Below are positions 59,592 through 64,000 of a stretch of DNA of 64,000 nucleotides, piece by piece. The position numbers were made by a program, and so were the translations under genes. Source of the DNA: Thelonectria olida (lineage: Eukaryota; Ascomycota; Sordariomycetes; Hypocreales; Nectriaceae); assembly GCA_020736575.1 (NCBI GenBank), contig JAGPYM010000010.1:248001-312000 (forward strand). Direction: 5' to 3'. The first letter of the stretch is position 1. Each line of letters starts with the position of its first letter. The notes beneath the pieces were generated by a model. That model did no database searches. It was not told the DNA's origin and saw only the letters and a list, made by a program, of their open reading frames with translations.

Positions 59592-60673
59592 ATGATGGCC
59601 AACGCCTGGCCTAACGCTAACGTGCCTACCGTACGGATCCAATGAGTTTTATGGGCAGCTGTGTTTTGTTTATATTCCTATGACAGAAATCGAGAGACCA
59701 TAGGAGCTATTAATGTGGGGAAACAGCAGTGGACATTCACCTAACCTTTAGTTGACTGGGGGATCGAGTTGATGATATCGCAGCCTAAGCAATCCTATGG
59801 AGTTGACTGATGTACAGCATAGTCCGACTATATCAGAGAAGAAAACGACTGAAGCAGACTAATCCCGTAGGCGAATCAAATTGTTTCTAAGTCTTCGTAT
59901 ATCTGTTTGTGACAATGGTGCATGTTGTGATCTGAGTCGTCACGCCATCGCATCTGCATGAGATTTATGCATCAAGTTATGCAGCTCATGCTAGATTCCC
60001 CTAGTTGCACGGCCTGGCCTCATTGGTCCGGTTTCGTCCTTCCTGCTGTTGCTCCAGCTCCTGCCTTGAAACACTGTCACATGGCCCAAGCTCCCGCGTC
60101 ATCGGTCTAGCAACCTGCAGCAGGAGCGACTGCTGACTTGCGCTATCGCTAATCGCGTTGCTGTACCACCTCCAAGCTCTCTCCACCTCCACTGTCATCA
60201 TTATCGTGCCCATTCATCAATTTATCGTGAGAAGGGCGCCAGACGGCCCAACAGCTTGCGTTAGAGTGAGGAAGGTGCCGACCAGAAAGGCGCATCTTAG
60301 TCCGGCTTGCCGTTTTCGGAACAACCCGTTTCCTGCCCTCTTCCACTGCGAGCCTCCCCCTCGCCTCCCGTGCTTTGTCCAAACATTCCCGTCGTCATCA
60401 GTCATTCATCCTGGGCCAAACCCGTTTTATCCTTCGCTCGTTCTCATCCGTGGATTCGTCTTGATTCGTTTTGCTCGCCGCTCCACTACGCAGATCCGAT
60501 CATGCCCCTACTCCAACTGCATATATTATCTTTCTAAAAACTACATCTGATCCGGGCAGGCTGCGTGTCGTCCACGACGTCAATCGTGGTTGCGCCCACC
60601 CGCTCATTTGCATCACGCCAACCTTCGACCCTTTCAACCTCATATTTCCTATCGTCTCCTTCTTCCTGGAACA
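59592..60673. other. Intergenic between BBP and PFF1
   Basis: 1.1 kb containing the BBP 3' end and a long C/T-rich leader ahead of the PFF1 start (about 60300-60670). An in-frame extension of PFF1 reaches back to 60590 but is leader-like. No element recognised. Confidence 0.55.
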
Positions 60674-63600
60674 ATGTGGTGTCAGAATCCCTTCGCATTC
60701 CGGCCGGGTCCGGTGTCCTTCTGGACCACAGTCATCTACCTGGCAATCGGCATTCCGCTCATCTATGTTCACGAAACAGTTCCGCCGGCCCCAGCTAATC
60801 GCTCCATGTACCGGGGACTCAACTTGACCGAAGCATGGCTGGATCTTAAGAACGTCACCGCCGCTTTCCACCCGTACAACAGTCGTACTAACGACAAGGT
60901 CCGTGACTTTTACATTGCGCGGGTCAAGGAAATCCTCAACGAACGTGACATCGAGTACACCACTGATCGTTCTGGCGGCGTCCCCTGGCACGTTTCTGCG
61001 TTAGTTTCATTACTACCATAGTCCTAATTCTCGAGAAGTTAACGCTTTGCAGGTCATCTGAAAAGGCTAAAGAGGATGAAGAGCAGAGGCGCATTAATGA
61101 CCAGGAAAACGAGAAGATCACCGAGGCCCAACCTCCAAGTGTTACCCTCTTTGACGATGAAATCTCAAACGTTACCTGGATATCTGGTGGCGGTCACTAT
61201 AAGCAGGCTCACGGGACCTACAGCGTCAATTCAGCACATTACTTTGAGGGGAACAACTTTTATGTCTACATCCGCGGCAAAGATGATTCTCCAGGCGAGT
61301 GGTGGCACAAGTCGAGCTACCAGTCTCAGGGCCCAGGTGGTGTTTTAGTAAACTGTCACTTTGACTCGTGAGTCTCCTTTCACAACCAACCCATCTTCCT
61401 CGCTCACGACCATTAGTGTTTCCACTGGATACGGAGCTACTGATGATGGCGTCGCCTGTGTTTCATTGTTGCAGCTCCTCAGCTACTTCACCTCCAAGGA
61501 CCACCAACCGAGAAACGGTATTGTCTTGTTGTTCAACAATGCTGAAGAAGACGGCCTCTTCGGAGCAATGGCTTTTGGCTACAGTCCCATGCTGCCGTTC
61601 TTGCACACGTTTGTCAACCTAGAGGGCGCTGGCGCTGGCGGTCGAGCTATACTATTCCGGACAACCGACCTACAGGCTGCCAAGGCCTATTCTTATAGCC
61701 CTCATCCTTTCGGATCCATCGTTGCCGACGATGCCTTCTCTGCTGGTATGATTAAGAGCAGGACCGATTTCGAAATCTGGCGTGAGTCGTACGGCCAGAG
61801 GGGCTTGGACATCGCTTTCTATCAACCCCGTGCGCGTTACCACACTGACGAGGATGACGCCCGTCACACTTCTGTTAACAGCATCTGGCACATGCTTTCA
61901 GCCGCCCTCGCGACAACCAAACGTTTATCAGAAATCACCGGCACCACATTTCATGGGAAGCCTCCCAACTCTTCAAATAAGAAACTAATCAACGCCCCCT
62001 TCAATGGTAAACAAGCCCGTGGCATTTGGTTTGACTTTTTTGGGAATGCGTGGGCTGTATTCGCACTCCGGGGGCTATTCGCATGGACCCTAACCCTCCT
62101 CGTTGCCGCCCCCCTGATTCTTTTTGTTGTCACCTATCTGTTGAGCCGCAGAGACAAGTACTATTTCTTTGCGAGAGACATCAAGATGCATCATGACATT
62201 AACGATGATCCTGTTGTTCTTGGCGGGTGGAAAGGCTTCTTCCGCTTCCCGTTCGCGTTTGCCTTTGCAGCCGCGTTGACCATCGGATCTGTTCTACTAT
62301 TGGCAAAGTTCAACCCCCTCATTGTCTACAGCAGCTCATACGCAGTGTAAGTCGGGTATCGTGAATCAGGCATCCGTGTTTACTAATCTGATCCAGATTC
62401 GCCATGTCCATTTCTCTGTTCTACTTCTCCTTCTGGCTTATTATGCGAGGGTCTAGTTTCGTCCGTCCAAGTGCCCTCCATCGCGGTTATGTCCTCATGT
62501 GGCTCTTTATCATCGGTTGGGCTGCACAAGTAGGTGCGGCAGTCCTGGAAGATCGACTCAACTATGGTTTCATGTATCCTCTTGCATTCATTCAGAGTGC
62601 TCTTTTCCTTGCTCTGCTCATTTCTTTGCTTGAACAGTTTGCCCTCTTGGGGAAACATGAGTTCGCGTTGCAGCTTCATGACGCACATCAAGCAAGCGAT
62701 GTGTCCAATCAGGCTCACGAACCGGAGCCGGCTACTGAGGAGGAACCCGCCGAGACCGAGGACACCGAGAACCCAGAAGAAGACCCAACTGAGAACACAC
62801 CGCTTAGAACAGGTGAGCCAGGTTACGGGTCTAACAACCAGACTTCATTCGCCAACACTTACCGACGATCTGTCGCCGAGAACTCGCCTGCTCCACCTAG
62901 TATGCGGACATACAAGCCTTATAATCACGAACAGTCTTGGTCTGGACGACTTCCTTCCTGGACTTGGATCATTCAATTTCTTCTTTTGGCACCTGTTCCG
63001 TGCATACTCCTAGGCAACCTGGGTCTCATTGCAATGTCATCGTTAAACATGACCGGAACTGATGGCGGGAAGCTCACAGTGCCCGTGCTTGCCTTGGGGG
63101 CAATGAGCATCCTTTTCCTCATCCCAATCACACCCTTTATTCACAGAGTTACGCACCACGTCCCAATGTTTCTCCTGTGTATATTCATAGGCACCTTCAT
63201 CTACAACCTCGTCGTCTTTCCATTCTCGGACAGTCACCGTTTCAAGTACTACTTTCAGCAGCGTTTGGATCTCGACAACAATACCAACACGGTTACTATC
63301 ACGGGTCTTGAACATTACTCACGCCTAGTTATCGACACGCTGCCAATCGCATCAGGACAGGAGGTCAAGTGTGTCCCCAGCCTCCGCTCAAACCTGCAAG
63401 ACTGCGAATTTGATGGATCAGCATTACCCCCCAACCTCGTTAAGGGCAAGAGCATCGATGAACTTATCAGTCTCGAGTCTCTCACGGTAGAGTCGAATAA
63501 AGTCGTGGTACAGGTTGATGGCATTGATACGAGAGCCTGTCACATTTTTACCAACCGGTCAGTTCGGAGTTTCGTGGTCGAGGGCGCGACACAACCGGAT

Positions 63601-63930
63601 GAGCGTTTCGGCAAGAAACTTTCGAACCTGCATCGAATTGATCTTTGGCGTCGCGATCGCGACCGTCCTTGGAATGTGACGATCAACTTGGAAATGGACA
63701 AGTCGGGCTCAGAGTTCGACGTGGATGACATTGAGAAGGAGAAGAGTCTAGAAGACCCGAGCACAGTATCTGATGCAGTGGACATTTTGGTTACTTGTTT
63801 GTGGAGCGATGCCAATGTGCCAGGGACGATTCCTATGCTTGATGATTTGCACAGGTACATGCCGACTTGGGCAACTGTCTCAAAGAGCGGAGTTGGTCTT
63901 GTTGAGGTATACAAACAGTTCTCTGTATGA
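60674..63930 (+). CDS. PFF1: Vacuolar membrane zinc protease, M28 family (Pff1/FXNA-like)
   Basis: Four exons: 60674-60999, 61053-61367, 61417-62346, 62397-63930, 1034 residues. The start [33 protein letters not shown] is the conserved first membrane anchor of the family. The luminal peptidase domain carries the M28 two-zinc ligands: H211 and D213 (NCHFDS), D223 (GYGATDDG), catalytic E257/E258 (FNNAEEDG), and later Y-H-T-D-E-D ([13 protein letters not shown]). About eight further membrane segments follow (from [20 protein letters not shown] on), interrupted by an acidic cytosolic loop (about 660-720). The C-terminus is a luminal beta-rich domain ([16 protein letters not shown]...). Length is close to 1000 residues as usual. 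Identity is firm; physiological substrate unknown. Confidence 0.94.
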
Positions 63931-64000
63931 GTGAGGCTGGATGAGGTTGGGACGATGATGTGGATTTGATTGACGCCCAACTCGAGCGAGGTGCCCTACC
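63931..64000. other. 3' flank of PFF1 at the window edge
   Basis: Only 70 bases; nothing further can be said. Confidence 0.6.

Noticed and set aside
58861..59595. 244-codon frame overlapping the end of the BBP gene
   Set aside because: Out-of-phase reading of the Gly/Pro-rich last exons; the zinc knuckles and poly-Pro tail are in the annotated phase.

Overview
This window is nuclear DNA of a filamentous ascomycete (Pezizomycotina, most likely Sordariomycetes/Hypocreales). The genes are split by short 48-190 nt introns with GT...AG ends and CTRAY-type branch sites. The gene families present (RTA1 proteins, HET-domain proteins, Zn2Cys6 regulators, SesB-like hydrolases, fungal BBP with two zinc knuckles) are typical of this group. 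Exon models below were built by hand from reading frame, splice signals and family similarity. Except where an intron is flagged as tentative, every model closes in frame.

Left part (1-9.2 kb) is mostly housekeeping: a peptidyl-tRNA hydrolase cut by the left edge, an Rvs161-type BAR protein, the decapping cofactor Dcp1, a 986-residue inositol polyphosphate 5-phosphatase with an ASH/RhoGAP-like tail, and an unrecognised protein whose frame is interrupted by one TAG. From 10.5 to 23.2 kb the content is more accessory: a 1010-residue protein with an atypical Zn2Cys6 motif in mid-chain, a TauD/TfdA-like Fe(II)/2-oxoglutarate dioxygenase, a Ser/Thr-rich GPI-anchored surface protein, and a weak two-exon candidate. 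A gene-poor, partly AT-rich block follows (about 23.2-28.6 kb).

From 28.6 to 46 kb: a sterol-glucosyltransferase-like enzyme divergent from an RTA1 membrane protein with a His-Ser tail, a Zn2Cys6 regulator resembling carbon-sensing regulators behind a 3.8 kb upstream region, a perfect 54-bp inverted repeat, a class 3 lipase with a long Pro/Gln-rich leader domain, and an MDR oxidoreductase. At 47.0-47.5 kb there are remains of a decayed gene. From 48.8 to 57.1 kb lies an accessory cluster: a stand-alone SesB-like alpha/beta hydrolase tail-to-tail with a HET-domain protein (both families belong to fungal non-self recognition and regulated cell death), followed by two MFS transporters in tandem. 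The right end returns to housekeeping with the branchpoint-binding splicing factor and the vacuolar M28 membrane protease Pff1.

The most unusual signals are the SesB/HET pair, the single in-frame stop in the 8.2-9.2 kb gene, the perfect 54-bp inverted repeat at 40 kb, and the atypical zinc-cluster protein.
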